Part shown: positions 1 to 11,925 of the stretch, one piece after another
Position numbering within the stretch: the first letter of the stretch is position 1
Layout of the letters: each line of letters begins with the position of its first letter
Assembly: GCA_018524725.1 (NCBI GenBank)
Contig: JAEUWP010000443.1
Location: 62,001 to 126,000 of the forward strand
Direction of reading: 5' to 3'
Length of the DNA stretch: 64,000 nt
Source of the DNA: Podaxis mareebaensis
Taxonomy: Eukaryota; Basidiomycota; Agaricomycetes; Agaricales; Agaricaceae
Notes under the pieces: generated by a model
What the model saw: only the letters and a program-made list of their open reading frames with translations
The model's database searches: none
What the model was told of the DNA's origin: nothing
Translations under genes and position numbers: made by a program

Positions 1-1746
1 CGATCGCGAGGTGTTCAAACGGAGCCTTGTCCTTCCTCATTCTTGACCCCCTCGCCAATGCCATCCCTAATACCGTCGCTGTCACCACACGATCACTCAG
101 AAGCTTCATCATTTTCTGAGACCTCGTCCACCCAAATTACGTCTCTCATAGATCGAATCGCATCGTTGTTGAGCCGGATGGTCCAAACGGATCCATTGAC
201 TCTGACAAATCGCCTGAAGCGTCAACATCTCAAAGGCGCTGATGTTGGCCACTTATCCAAGACTACGATCAGCAATATCCTCGCCGAGGTCAACGGTTTA
301 CGTCAGCAATACCGTTCATTGCTTGAAGAGGATAAAGCTGCTCTGCCCGTGACTCGCAAAGACCTCCGTGGACTATTCAAGTTCCTACGAGATGCTTTTT
401 TGGAGCTCGGCCAGATCAGGAGCACCCTCAACGATATCATTCTCGATCCTTCCCTGGCACCCAAGATCAGCGAGCAGGCCTTGCATCCGGAACAAGAGAA
501 GGACCTCGATAAGGCGAGTTCAACGAACTCAGCAGCGCATAGCTGGATCGCACCTATATCCAAACTGTTTTCACCTCGGAACGAACTTCCTCCACCCACC
601 CTGACGCGTTCAAGCAGCTCGCGAAATCGGAATACTCGGTTCATACTCAAGTCCGGCCCAGCCCTCGCAGCCTCCGCCACAACTGTCAATGTAGAATTTT
701 CGGGCATAGGAGGAAGATCGACAACCAGTGCAACCGCAGCTCCTGCTATTACTCAATCTCCACCACCTGAAAGCACGACTGCGTTGATGGACATTTTTGC
801 CGGTGCCCCACAGCTCAGCAATAGCACGAGTACGAGTACGGATAACTGGGTTGTTATCCCTCCATCCGCAGTGCGTCGTATGCCATCACTGATGCAACTT
901 GGACCAGGAGGCGTTGAATACCCCTCGGATGGTATTATTGTCGATGGAACTCGTACTATCGGAAGGAATACCGTTCTGCCCATACCCAAAGCAGAAATTC
1001 CTCGAGCTGTTGATGCCGTCATCGATGAACGAACTGAGGCGGACGATCGCCTAGCCCCTTTGTTGCAGAGAACGCTAATTAGGAGAGGATTGTCGGACTC
1101 CTCTATCCATTCCACTTTTGTGGCTCATGGACAAGGGTCGCAAGAAACGCAGACTAATGGCACTGAATCACAAGCACACAGATCACTTGGAGGCGTCTTT
1201 CGGACCGCGTGGCCAGACAGCTCATCGGTGTTCCAAGCACTGAGTAGGACCGTACATAATCTGAAGCTCGGAGGTTCTAGTGCGACGGGTTCTGAATCCG
1301 AACCTAACTCCGTCACAGACCCGGCGCACAAGGATGCTCCGACGGAAACGGCGCCTTCATTAACGAAGGCGTCAGAGGCATCCGTGACCGAGACAGCCGT
1401 GCGAACGCGGACGCCACCACCCTCATTACTGCAACCGCAACCCCAAACCCCAGCCCACGCATCCTCTTCCAAATCAGCAGTGACAGCTAACATAATGTCA
1501 CCAACGTCAAAGTCACCATCCTCCATCTCATCCGCCACCTCACCCAAGTCGCCCAAAGAAAGGAAGGCCGCGACTATAAGCCCGCGTAAGGGCAGGATGC
1601 CGGATTTCACGCCTTGGGCAGCGGCGAGCTTTATGTTGGATCCGGCTAGTGGCGTTAGCGATCCATTTGTTGCAAGAAACGTGGCGGGCAGCTTTAGGGA
1701 GGAGTCATTCCGGCAGAGGACGCTGAGGTCAGGAGATGAAATTTGA
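1..1746 (+). CDS. Disordered hypothetical protein, 5' partial
   Basis: The reading frame is open from the left edge to a TGA at 1744-1746. The first in-frame ATG is at 58, but because the frame continues to base 1 this is probably the last exon of a longer gene. The visible part is about 560 residues. The first 130 residues look helical, with alternating charged and hydrophobic residues (for example near LLEEDKAALPVTRKDLRG). The remainder is rich in Ser, Thr, Pro and Ala, with repeated SPTSKSP-like motifs near the C terminus, as in an intrinsically disordered, possibly phosphorylated region. I see no signal peptide, membrane span or catalytic motif. The family is not recognised and no function is proposed. 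Confidence 0.6.
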   Translation, partial: RSRGVQTEPCPSSFLTPSPMPSLIPSLSPHDHSEASSFSETSSTQITSLIDRIASLLSRMVQTDPLTLTNRLKRQHLKGADVGHLSKTTISNILAEVNGLRQQYRSLLEEDKAALPVTRKDLRGLFKFLRDAFLELGQIRSTLNDIILDPSLAPKISEQALHPEQEKDLDKASSTNSAAHSWIAPISKLFSPRNELPPPTLTRSSSSRNRNTRFILKSGPALAASATTVNVEFSGIGGRSTTSATAAPAITQSPPPESTTALMDIFAGAPQLSNSTSTSTDNWVVIPPSAVRRMPSLMQLGPGGVEYPSDGIIVDGTRTIGRNTVLPIPKAEIPRAVDAVIDERTEADDRLAPLLQRTLIRRGLSDSSIHSTFVAHGQGSQETQTNGTESQAHRSLGGVFRTAWPDSSSVFQALSRTVHNLKLGGSSATGSESEPNSVTDPAHKDAPTETAPSLTKASEASVTETAVRTRTPPPSLLQPQPQTPAHASSSKSAVTANIMSPTSKSPSSISSATSPKSPKERKAATISPRKGRMPDFTPWAAASFMLDPASGVSDPFVARNVAGSFREESFRQRTLRSGDEI

Positions 1747-2240
1747 GGTGCTGGGCCACCTTAAATTTCTTTTCATTTTCCACTAGCATTATTCACCTGC
1801 ATCTAGTATTTGATCCATGACTCATATCTCAGAGACCAATTGGCACGGTTACCTCCACGTTGTGCTTCCGGTAGGGACTATCCCTGGACATTGATTTAAC
1901 TATTTACATTGTTTTGTGTACATCCACAGCACTGTCATACCCTAGTTCTGTCATTCCTTTGTATATCATAATGATATTCAATGACCTCCACCATTTGACA
2001 GGCATATACAATCGTGCATTACGCTATTATCCTATTACTATCATCGAACATCAGAGTGAGAAGTTCTACATATCCGTAAGTGTGGGACAAGGATACAGTA
2101 ATCAGGAGCAGACATAAGATGAAGAATAATGGGGACGGATATATGATAGATACGTGTGGTTCAAGTCCATGGCGAAATGAGAAGTTAATAAATAACCAGC
2201 ACCAGAAATAAAAGAGTGGGAACTACCAAGCGTGAAAGAA
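1747..2240. other. Intergenic, tail-to-tail
   Basis: This AT-rich stretch separates two genes that converge on it. It should hold both 3' UTRs. I see no reading frame, repeat or RNA gene worth calling. Confidence 0.5.
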
Positions 2241-3113
2241 TCAGACCGTCATCGGCAGGGCGTCGATCCGCTGCTTCATCTCCACCAACCAAGGCCAACA
2301 CTGAAACACGCTCTCACTACACCTGGCGCATCCCGACTTCTGCGTAACTTTCCCAATAAACTCGATGGAGAATATAACGTCGCTAACAGGACGCACAGCC
2401 AACTCCGCCTTTGCCTCCTTCTCCCACTCATAATACCACTTCGGTTGACCTTGGGCGGTGTACAGTGAGCTGTTACATTGCATGCATTTAATCTCTTTAG
2501 GGCAGTTTGTGGGATCAATGATTTCTAGGGCGCGTTTTGATCGTGTACGATGGAGATCAAGTAAGCGGTGATATTGCCATGCAGAGATGTACTTCAGATC
2601 TTCACAGAGTGGACCCTCTAGGATGTTGAAGCGGAGTGTGTGGGAAGAAGCGATCTGTATTTCCTCTTCCAAGTCGAATCGACAGGCGATGGCGTAGACT
2701 TGGATGGGTGAGTCTTGAAGGTGTTTAGGAGATGTGAGGAGGCGGCGGAGCGTGAGTATGACGCTTGCAAAGTCATATTTGATTGCTGCGTCAAGGATAG
2801 GGGCTAGCTCGTCAAGGGAAGGGAGCTGTGGATCAGGGATGGGGTAGACGAAATGGAGGAGTGATACGAGGACGTCCCGCGGCTCTGTGACTGGAACGAT
2901 GGGTTTAGTCCTTTTCAAGCTTCCCGAGTCCGTAGGAGGAGCTTGGGGAAGTGTAAACATGTCGTGGAAGAAAGGAGAAGCCTCTGCGAGGATAACGCTG
3001 TGAACGTGGAATTCAGTGGGTGGGTCCCGAGAGAGGAGAATGAGGTCGGCATTGTTAGAGTCGAACTCGCAAGAGACGATTGTCCGCTCTGAAGTAGATT
3101 GTTCAATAGCCAT
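2241..3113 (-). CDS. BTB/POZ domain protein
   Basis: A single-exon gene of 290 residues. Residues 15-75 fit a fungal BTB fold: an ADLILLSRD strand, a HVHSVILAEASPFFHDMF segment typical of the BTB dimer and Cul3-adaptor region, then a variable loop. The C-terminal half carries two Cys pairs (CMQC near residue 216 and CARC near 260) that could bind zinc. BTB proteins of this short fungal type are numerous in Agaricomycetes and are usually thought to be adaptors; the partner cannot be read from sequence. The ATG at 3113 is chosen because it precedes the BTB strand directly and a TATA-like box lies about 105 bp upstream. There is no intron and the frame is intact. Confidence 0.85.
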   Translation of the reverse strand: MAIEQSTSERTIVSCEFDSNNADLILLSRDPPTEFHVHSVILAEASPFFHDMFTLPQAPPTDSGSLKRTKPIVPVTEPRDVLVSLLHFVYPIPDPQLPSLDELAPILDAAIKYDFASVILTLRRLLTSPKHLQDSPIQVYAIACRFDLEEEIQIASSHTLRFNILEGPLCEDLKYISAWQYHRLLDLHRTRSKRALEIIDPTNCPKEIKCMQCNSSLYTAQGQPKWYYEWEKEAKAELAVRPVSDVIFSIEFIGKVTQKSGCARCSESVFQCWPWLVEMKQRIDALPMTV

Positions 3114-3214
3114 TGCAACAAAAACAAAGACGGGGGAAAGGAATGGATGTTAGGAGTGGGGGAGGGGGAGTTGCAAACTTATTATAGCGGTCCAGGCGGA
3201 GAGGGGTACAGCTC

Positions 3215-3222
3215 TTTATATA
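3215..3222 (-). promoter_or_regulatory. TATA-like box of BTB gene
   Basis: On the minus strand the sequence reads TATATAAAG about 105 bp upstream of the BTB start codon. The position is plausible for a core promoter with a short 5' UTR. This rests on motif and spacing only. Confidence 0.35.
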
Positions 3223-3992
3223 TGCACCCACCACCGTCACCAACCGGACGAGACAGAATCGACGAGATCGGAAGCATCAGCTCATAACCCAAGTTTACAT
3301 AAGTCAGACGCCTCGCACAGCGTTTAAGGCGCCCTGATTTGGGTTCGTCTCCACGGGCACTTGTTTCAAGGAGGTATAGATAACCCTCCTATGCGTTAAG
3401 TCACCGCCCTTGGACATTAACTTGTATTATGCTTTTGTATGGCGTTGTCTTCGAGCCTGTTGGCGTCGAATACGGGCGAATGCATTAATGAATAGAGATC
3501 GTTTGTAAAAGATCCCGGACTTCAGAGAAAGCTCTTCCATTCGAAGCTCCATCTGTCTGGAGTCACCAGGGAAAGAAGTCCCCGCCATAACTCTTAAGGA
3601 AGACCATAAGTGGAGTTGAAGGTGGCCAACGGGTGTGCTGTAGTGTCTAACACCCACCGAGTAATGTTTGACAGAATCATGTTGCACGTGCTCATTACAG
3701 CGGAACCGGCTGTGCTAAATTAGTTTCGGTGGTTCGCTCGATGACGCTCATACAACGTCGTTGACGTTATGCCGGCTCCGTACTTGTTGCAAGGCTTCGC
3801 GGGTACTGAAGCGCTGCTAACGCAAATGGAGGATCTGCGTATTAGGGAAAGTAACTGTGAATTCGATCCCTATGCTTGACAGGTAAAAGCAGTACCTAGT
3901 ACTATGGTGAGTCAAAGCAAAGTGTCAACTAGACTTTGGACAGCCGGCAGTGCGCAACTCACTGAAGTGGTGTTGCGTGTGATGATTCCGTC
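3223..3992. other. Intergenic, no gene seen
   Basis: About 770 bp between the BTB promoter and the end of the cyclophilin gene. Short open frames here have no family resemblance and no convincing splice structure. I see no tRNA-like B box. Confidence 0.4.
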
Positions 3993-5707
3993 CTATCGTC
4001 TGCGGTCGTGGCTGGACCGACCCGCTCGATCGTAGCTTCTATCCCTCAACCGATCCCTATCCCTCTCACGATATCTATCCCTGTCTCTATGCCTTTCTCG
4101 CGGACTCCTTGACCTGTTCCTATCCCTTCTTGATCTATCGTCATGATCACGACTTCGGCTTCGATGCTTTCGACGCTCCGAGCGGTGATCGTGATGGTCA
4201 GGTACATCAAATACCATTCCATAGGTATCACCTCCACTCCGCCCACCATCTTCGCCACGATATCTCTTTGTTCTTTCGAGGTCTTCGCGACCAGCAAATC
4301 CATCATCACCTCGCCTCATCTTGGGTCCTCGTTTGATTTCGTTTGACCAGTGAGTGTTTAGTCTGGCCACAGACTGAGAGCTGTGCAAAGATGGGGTAAT
4401 CAGTATCATGTTCGCGCGCGCGGAAGATAAAGTTGAGAAGATGAAACATCAAGTGATCCCATGATCATACTGATGTTACACCTGGCTTGTGGTTGCGACG
4501 TAGAATGGAAGTGGTTGGGGAAAGCAACTCACAAGTCTACCCATATGCGACGATCATCCACCAATACATTTTGCATCTTAAAATAAGCCTTAGGGACAAT
4601 TATCAGCCATGCTCCGGGAAACCTGGTCAAACAAAAGGAGAAAACGTAGTACGTACCTGTTCCGCATCTTCCCTTTTGTCGAACTCTATGAACGCATACT
4701 GTAGTGAGTCCCCTGTCTTTTTGTCCCGGATCACTTGACAGCTCATGATGGTCCCAAAACGCGAAAAAATCAGCTCTAAATCCTCATCCCGCGTCACAGG
4801 ATTCAGTTTGCACACGAAAAGCACATTTTCCGGGGGGCGAACGTTGGCGAAGGGGAGGTCGCCGACCATTTCGAGAGTGAGCGCCGAGGCGGCCGCCGCC
4901 TTTTCACGGCGAATGCGCTCTTCCTCTTCTTCTGGAAGTTGGAAGAGGGGGTCTTCATCTTCTGCGATGCGTGTTGAATTGTCAGGGGGTCGTGTTGGGG
5001 AGGAGGGAGGGACAATGAGGTTTGGAGGGTCGGGGAATGGATCGTCTACAAAGTATAGCTGTGTCAGAGCCAGGCGCAGTCATGGCTAACATAATGAGAC
5101 GCACCAAGGATAACAACATGTCGTATTCGGATATCCTTGAACGGACGCGAGTCCTGGTCCACGAAAACCTCGTTGATCTTCTCCAATGTGTCCTCTCCCT
5201 CAACCACATGCCCGAACACGGCGTGTTTACCGTCAAGGTAGTCCAAGTTGTCGCCCAATGTGATGAAAAATTGACTCCCGCATCCACCTTGAACATGTTC
5301 ACCCGAGGCGTCGACGATAGCCGGTGCCACGGCCATAGAGACTGTGCCACGTTTTACATGCTTGAGTTTGGGGCGTATTTCTGGAGCAAAGTAGCGAGGT
5401 GGAGTCGCGTCGTTCGGTGACTTTGTTGAAGATGTAGAGGCAAGGTAGGACCAGATGCATTCTCCTCCGGTTCCCGTTGCCGTTGGGTCACCAGTTTGAG
5501 CCAAGAAATCTTTTGAGACTGAAATAGAGCAGATGAGCTGAAGCTCACCGAAGCAAACGAGAGAAGAAACATACCATTGAAGAAAGCATTCAGGTTATAA
5601 TAATACACTTTGCACAACTTGAGGAAGTTTTCACAGGTTTTCGGGCAAAGGTCTGTTTCTAAGTCGATCACAATGTCCCCCAAGGAAGTTTCGAAAAGGA
5701 CAGACAT
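3993..5707 (-). CDS. PPIL4/Cyp6-type cyclophilin with RRM and RS tail
   Basis: Five exons (5707-5575, 5518-5105, 5045-4657, 4588-4533, 4380-3993) give 459 residues. Residues 1-170 are a cyclophilin domain: it opens [17 protein letters not shown] and contains [17 protein letters not shown]. The canonical FHR catalytic Arg is replaced (AFFN), as in other PPIL4-type proteins, so isomerase activity may be weak. An RRM spans about residues 256-333, with [10 protein letters not shown] as RNP2 and YAFIEF as RNP1. The tail is Arg/Ser/Asp-rich (RS/RD dipeptides), typical of nuclear splicing factors. Family members (human PPIL4, fission yeast Rct1, plant CYP59) link the spliceosome and the RNA polymerase II C-terminal domain. 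Introns are 56-152 nt, and each junction restores the family consensus. Confidence 0.93.
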
Positions 5708-6566
5708 TGGACCGACGGCACCCTGGAAATGATACCAAAGTATCACAGAATGACGTCTTTAGAAACATTATTAGCGATAGTCCCAATTGCACGAGCTGAG
5801 CTCACCTTTGTTACTGCCGGATGAATGTAGGATATGTTGAGTGGTCTATTACCCGTGCGTGGGAACTCGGCTCATGCGGAGTTGCGGTCATTTCTGGAGC
5901 TCGGAGAAAGCGCTGCACCAATTTGAGGCGCGATCAACATCGTCTTTGTCTCGCTTGCTCGCTTTGAAGCCTCCGAACATTGTTCAAGTCGCTTGTGAAA
6001 TTGCGGCAACGGAATTTTTAATGACCACACGATCCTCGGACCATCACGAATACGATGGATTTAATCTATTCCCTCTGTGTTGCCCCCTGGACGCATATTT
6101 CGCCTTTGATGGCGGAAACAAGCTACTAAGCGTTGAGAAACAGGCCGACAGAACTTCAATCACAGTTGACGCATTGGCATCATAACTACCAATAGCAGCC
6201 CTTATATTCTGGAAAATGATGGAATGACGACTGATCTATGCCGCTTCCGCTGCAACACATCTTGTTTTTCCGTTCTCTCTTCCGAAGTTCAGGCTTTTGC
6301 TTGTACGATTCGTGGGGTCCATACATCGGGGCGCTTCAACCTCGGAAACGTGGATGCACCCGTGACAACATGGTCCCCACCCAATGCAAAGACGTCCACT
6401 CAATCCCGCATCCGACTCGTTCTTAGTCTCCAAAAGAGCCTAATTTGTCGAGGTTGACACCTATCTTTTCCCTGCCGTTGCCATAATTCTAGCGAACTAA
6501 TGGAATAATCTCCATCCTGGTATTTTGATACGCGCAGACGCGCTAATGGTAGCACTGTCTTCGAAG
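5708..6566. other. Intergenic between divergent genes
   Basis: A shared upstream region of the cyclophilin gene (-) and the AA9 gene (+). A possible 5'-UTR intron of the cyclophilin transcript can be read on the minus strand: a GTGAGC donor near 5803 and an AG acceptor just upstream of the start codon. Otherwise no gene is seen. Confidence 0.4.
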
Positions 6567-6574
6567 TATAAATA
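6567..6574 (+). promoter_or_regulatory. TATA box of AA9 gene
   Basis: TATAAATA lies 55 bp upstream of the LPMO start codon, a common arrangement in highly inducible fungal genes for secreted enzymes. This is a motif-based call. Confidence 0.5.
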
Positions 6575-6621
6575 GGAGAGCATGGTTCAAGGAAACTGCT
6601 AAGGTCCTCCTGTTCCTCGAC

Positions 6622-7716
6622 ATGAAGGCTATCCTCGCTATCCTCGCCGCTGCGGCGGTTGCCAATGCCCACTGTAAGCTCTAACAATCCGTCTCTCTGT
6701 TCTCGTAGGAGCTGACTATTACGTAGTTACCATGCAATATATCTGGAACAATGGTGTATGCGACCTTTCACACTTTCTATCCCCTAGATTTTAAACTAAC
6801 ATCTCCCGTAGGTTGACGAAGGCCACAACAATTACATCCGTGTTCCCCCCAACAACAACCCCGTCACCGATGTCAGCTCCACGGACTTGACATGTAATGT
6901 TAACGGTCTCTCCGGCGCTAACGTCGGGACCCTCTCCATTCCGGCTGGTGCTACCATCACGTCCGTGCACCTCAATTGGTACTTGACATTTGAGTGGCTT
7001 ACCCTTTGTCTTTCAGTTTTGAATGGCACCAACACGATCAACGCACTGGTGAAGACGCAATCTCTGGTGGCCACAAAGGCGCCGTCCAGGTCTACATCGC
7101 CAAGGCACCCTCCACCGCTGCCTCCTTCAACGGCCAGGGTGCTGTCTGGACCAAGATCTACTCCTCTGGCCTCATCAACCCCTCCACTCAGCAGTGGGCT
7201 ACCGACGTCGTCAACGCCAACGGCGGTGAGTTGTTGGAAATCTTTGTGTACACCCTCATCTTGCTGAACAAAGCAAATAGGTAAGCACGACGTCAAGATC
7301 CCCGCCTCCCTCCCCGCTGGCGAGTACCTTCTCCGTGCTGAGATCGTAAGTTCTTGTAGTCTCTTCTGCACGTTTACCTGTTTGCTCAAGTCTTCGCTCT
7401 TAGATTGCTCTCCACGTCGCCTCTAGCTACCCTGGCGCTCAGTTCTACATTGGTATGTTATTTCGTCCCCGGTAAAGCGGCAAGTGGTCTCACAGTACGC
7501 AGGCTGCGCCCAGGTCAAGATCACCGGCGGAGGCAGCGCCAACCCCCCGAAGATCTCTATCCCCGGTACCTACAAGGGCAGCGACCCCGGCATTACCGTG
7601 AGTTAAATCCAAGAACCATTCTTAACATGAAGCTGATAATTCATCCGCGAAAGGTCAACATTTACAACAATCTCCAGAGCTACACTGCCCCTGGTGGTTC
7701 TGTCTGGTCTGGCTGA
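6622..7716 (+). CDS. AA9 lytic polysaccharide monooxygenase
   Basis: Eight exons (6622-6673, 6727-6755, 6812-6960, 7017-7225, 7281-7345, 7404-7452, 7503-7597, 7654-7716) give 236 residues. Residues 1-16 are a signal peptide ([16 protein letters not shown]). Cleavage exposes His17, the N-terminal His of the copper histidine brace; the second brace His is His96 (in GGHKGAV) and the axial Tyr is Tyr183 (in QFYIG). The enzyme oxidatively cleaves cellulose or related glucans outside the cell with one copper ion. The protein is a bare catalytic domain; no CBM1 or linker follows. Intron 3 uses a weak GTCCGT donor but restores the consensus TFEWH. A TATA box precedes the gene. A broken duplicate of exons 6-8 lies at 11,930-12,303. 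Confidence 0.95.
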
Positions 7717-8894
7717 AAAGGTTGATCGCGCGCCCATAACATAGCTTAACATTATACACCACTGTACTACCAACACCACAACGTGATCGACATCCATGTT
7801 TTCTCTATACCTAACGGTGGTTTGAGCAGACATCCAAAACATTCAGAATTCACAGCAGGAACTGAATGTGTTGATGGCGCATTGCTGTACTTCTGCTGGT
7901 GGCGCAAAGTATGACGATAAGAAAACACGATGGTGTGAAGGGTTATCATTCTCTTTGCATGCTTTTGCCCTACTACGTTTCGTCCCAAGAACATTCGGGC
8001 TCAGATGAAACAGGGAAAGTAGGCGAGAGAAATTTTCGCCAATAATAGCTCACGGGGATCTGTTATACATCTCCATAAGGCGATATCCCAAGGGTACAGC
8101 CGACGGGCCTCTTGTTCGACAGCTTCCTCAAGTTCTCCACAAACCCGCTGCCGCTGCAAGACCACGGCGTCAATCAGTGTGGTTCTCCCTATAAGGACAT
8201 GTGCATTTAACATCAGGAAGCATGCAGCCTTCACGGAGCTGGAAATAGAGCACAGCTTGTGTCAACACATATTTAGAGGCTCATAATCTCCGCAAGTTGA
8301 ATTATCTTGTACTTTAAAGTCCCGTGGCGTTTCGTACACCCTTTTTGTGAAGCTTTGTCCCGGACTCACTGTATGCGGAAATAAATCTCTTACTCTCGAA
8401 TTTTGGCAGAGTAGCCGGTTCTGGAGGGAAACCAGAGGGAATGTAACTGTCAACCCAGAACTTCTCAACCATCATCCCAGTACCAATTCCCAGAAAACCA
8501 AGCTTGGTCCAGAATTAGACGTCGGGTTCTCGTTCTTCTTAACCCTCCCAGGAGCGATATTAAAGATGCCACGCGTTGTTCACGGTCCACCACGATAACT
8601 GTTACGAGTATAACAAACCCGAGCCCCATGTGGCCGGTACCTATGTACGGCACTTAGCAGGTAGTGTCAAGTCCGCTCAGCACGGAGAGGAATAAACGCT
8701 AGGACAAAGACGAGCCAAAAATCTATTGTGGGCCAGCGGAAAATTAAAAAAGTTCAAGAAAGTGTTCGACAAAATAGGATGAACAGTATTAGAATAAGTC
8801 GGCGATATAAGGGCTTCGAATGCAGAGAGGAAGGGAACCCGCAGATACGCGACGGCAGTCGACCACTGAATGACTGGATTTTCCAAGTCCTAGG

Positions 8895-9837
8895 TTAAAC
8901 TGAGGTCGTACTCCTGATAGCCTTGATCCTTCTCAAGAGGATCTCCTGAGCCGAGAACCCAACAATCAAAAGGCCCAAGATGCTAAAGAGGTTGACGGTC
9001 GAGGAAGAGCTCTGGTCATTGTTGGAACCGGTGGGCCCGAAGTAGTTAACGCCTTCGATCGTCCCAAGCAAGAGGACAAGACCAAGACTGAAAAAAAAGA
9101 AAGGCAGTAATGGGATTGCTTGTAGGTAAATCTTCCTGATGCGGTCGTAGTGAGCATTGTCGCTGGGCTGGGAGGTTAAGTCAGCTTATCAACTATCCAG
9201 CGAGGAGGGAGAGACAGACCGTTGTGAGTTCAAATGCTTCGTTGTTGATTAAGAAAAGGTTCGAGAGAACAAGATGGGATGTGTTATTTGCAAAGAACCA
9301 TGCCAATTGCCCAAGAACAAGTTGAATCCTGGCATGAAGGTGCCAGCAAGTTGGACCCCCAGGCCAGTTATTCAAACAGTTCGTCGTTTGCCACCAAAAC
9401 GTGAGTCCAGTACACCTGTAGGACGGTCGGGGTCGGTGAGTGTTAAGTCGTAGGAAAAGGGGGATGTAATGTACAATAATAAAGGAAATCCAGAGATACG
9501 GTGAATGATTTTCAAGGACCAGTACAAGGCTCTGCATGAGAGCAATACTGGCGGGGGTTGCGGTGCTGGATATAAGAGTTTGTGGATCCCACAAAACAGA
9601 ACTGCAGCGCCAAGTTCCGCAACCAATGCTGCGAAGGACTGCACCCTATACGACTGGGTTAGCATCTCCAAAGGCCGATGTTTAGAGAAAAATGGCCTAC
9701 ATGCTGGGCGTCTTGGTGAAGAGCCATTTTACAGCTCGCGTAATCCAATGTTCTCTTTTGCGTTCAAAACCCAAATCTCTGGCCTACTCTTGCGGGGCAT
9801 AGACAGCATTACGTCTCCTAGTCGCTTGTGAGGACAT
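8895..9837 (-). pseudogene. Membrane protein gene, copy 1 (model unresolved)
   Basis: On the minus strand an ATG (9837-9835, MSSQATRR) is followed by segments resembling a multi-pass membrane protein. These include a hydrophobic stretch in SFAALVAELGAAVLFCGIH, a segment with NNWPGGPTCWHLHARIQL and LAWFFANNTSHLVLSNLFL, and a last exon with IPLLPFFFFSLGLVLLLG and FSILGLLIVGF ending at 8895-8897. The segments lie in different frames, with stops between them that can be only partly explained by introns. An intact splice form was not found. The family is unrecognised; at least four membrane spans are likely. It is homologous to copy 2 at 13,516-14,473. Confidence 0.5.
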
Positions 9838-11925
9838 GGAGCTGGGCTTAAAAGGTAGGTGGGGCGAAGAAATAATTGGGGAAAGGACATGTTGGTCTCG
9901 GGATCTTATGTGGTTGCATTTGCTAGATGAAGGGAAAACAGGGGCGGGTATGGCACTTCGTCAGGATCAAGCGGCTGCGAGTAATGGTGGATGGACATTC
10001 CTAAGTCAGGTATATCCGGTGAGATTCCACCTCAGGCGGAAGCCCGGGGACATACCTGACACAATCTATCGATCTAGATCGGGTCAGCTAAATGAATACA
10101 TCCCGGAAACAGCCATCCTCGCACGTCCTCTTTCGAGCGTGTTTTTGACGGTGCTTTCAAGCTCATGAGTCATGAGAGAGGTAGCAGAGGTTTTAGCGAA
10201 CGCGTAGACGGCACTATGTCGTATGGATAGGTGGAGCACAAACAGTTTCGAAGATCTGCGGAAAGTTGATTGATAGAGAGGCTGGCAGCGTGCCCTGCCA
10301 CGGCGGCGTCAATCACAAGTTTTTCTTGACCACCTGACTAAGATTCTCAACTGTGCGCTAATTAGTTAACCCAAGTAATAAAAAATCCCACAGCCCAAGA
10401 AACCCCGATGCAAAAAAAGCGACGTCCTCATAGAAAACCGGCTGGTCTCTAAGTGGTGGCGATTTTAGACGGGTACGTTTTTTTTACCAGGTGACATTGA
10501 GGAGACTACTAGCTAGAGGATACCGGGCTTGCAGATTTCTCGATCCATCCAGGTTAACAACTTGCTTTGTTTTCATGTGAGATTATTTCCGGCCGAACGC
10601 CGATAACAGGACTGAAGACGTTCTAGAATTACTAAATAAGGTGATTACTTGGTCGTGTTGGGACTGTGGGCGCGTGTTTACATCCAAACAAATCCTCCGG
10701 ACTCTTGAACTTCCAGAATCCCTCTCTTCAAATTTCGAGAGCAAATCTATGCTTTAACTACTGTATATGTGCTTCTATAAGGTGCATACCCTTGCAGTAT
10801 TACTTGTTCGGCATCTCATCCTTCTCAAACCTAAGCAACCTCCAACGTCGCTCAAACTCGGATACATCCAGACCTGTCAAAGTCGGATCACTGGTTAGCT
10901 GTCCGTCCGGTTTTCGGCCTCTGCTTTGTCGGACTTGAGGGGATAACAGGATATTCGTTAAATGGTAGTATTTATTTATTTTCGTCCCGAACAGTAGCAG
11001 ATCTTGATTCCTCACAGGCTTCCGCGTTGCTTGGATTACTACACATGCTAAGCGGCATCATAGCATCGCTTTAATCCACCCGCTTAGACCGTTACGGCAT
11101 CCTTCATCTGGGACACAGACAACTCGACCCTGAAGCATCGACCGCAATAGGATGCTTCGTCGTGACTCCAGCCATGAGGCTTGTTGTGCCCCTGGAGAGG
11201 GTTTGTTGTGAGCAGGAGGGACCTATTTCGGAAGTTTGTCCCGCATCCTGCGAACACAGCCATCCTCAGTGTCATTACTGTAAGACTGGGCTTCTCACGC
11301 TTCATTGGAAAGTTGGAATGGGCATTCATGGTATGATCAATCTTGTGCCTTCCCTCTTCCACAGTTTTCTTGCCTCTCGCACGCAGGCTTCCTCGTCCCC
11401 GATCCATCCTCCGCCCACCCATCGTCTCCTACGATATGGAAGACACGCAGCACCGGGAGTACTGGGCCAAGTGTGATCCACGTCGCGTAAGGAGCCGACT
11501 CCCTCCTTCAAGAGCTATGCCCAGGTTCTTGCCCTTCACACGAGACACGACGGGCTGTCGTCGTATTCAACCAACTGAGGCACGCACCTAAACTTATTGT
11601 ATTCACAAGCTGGGAGGTTACTGTCATTGAACCCGCGATATCTACTCGTCGCCTCGAATCACGCCTGTCCCTCCTTGGTTCTACGTTCGGGGTGGTCATC
11701 ACCTAGCCACCCAGGACTCGCCTACCTTTCCTCGAATTGATACACACACTATGGTTCAGGCGATCCCTGGAGGGTGTTCCCTCTGTCAGCGAATACAGCT
11801 CCGCTAGATACTCCTCCGTTGGATCAACACCATTGTGTGGTGGCCCTAGTCTTCCCCGCCAGCGGTTACTAAAAGGAACAGCACCCACACCCACGATGCA
11901 AACCACAAATGCCGGTGCACGAGAT
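9838..11925. other. Gene-poor part of unit 1
   Basis: About 2 kb with no supported gene. Similarity to 14,474-17,050 continues along most of it, so it belongs to the duplicated segment. The short open frames differ between the two copies and are not conserved, which argues against coding function. Confidence 0.5.

Larger units (their letters stand above)
7346..11925. repeat. Segmental tandem duplication, unit 1
   Basis: This unit runs from AA9 intron 5 through the 3' end of the gene, a membrane-protein gene (-) and about 2 kb without recognisable genes. It is collinear with unit 2 (11,926 to about 17,050). Anchor pairs read by eye are 7346/11,930, 10,660/15,290, 11,120/15,740, 11,560/16,690 and 11,905/17,040. 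The copies differ at many positions and by indels, so the event is not recent. Confidence 0.85.

Noticed and set aside
1125..1610. Minus-strand frame of 161 codons opposite the first gene
   Set aside because: It mirrors a Ser/Pro/Thr-rich coding region, whose codons rarely make stops on the other strand.
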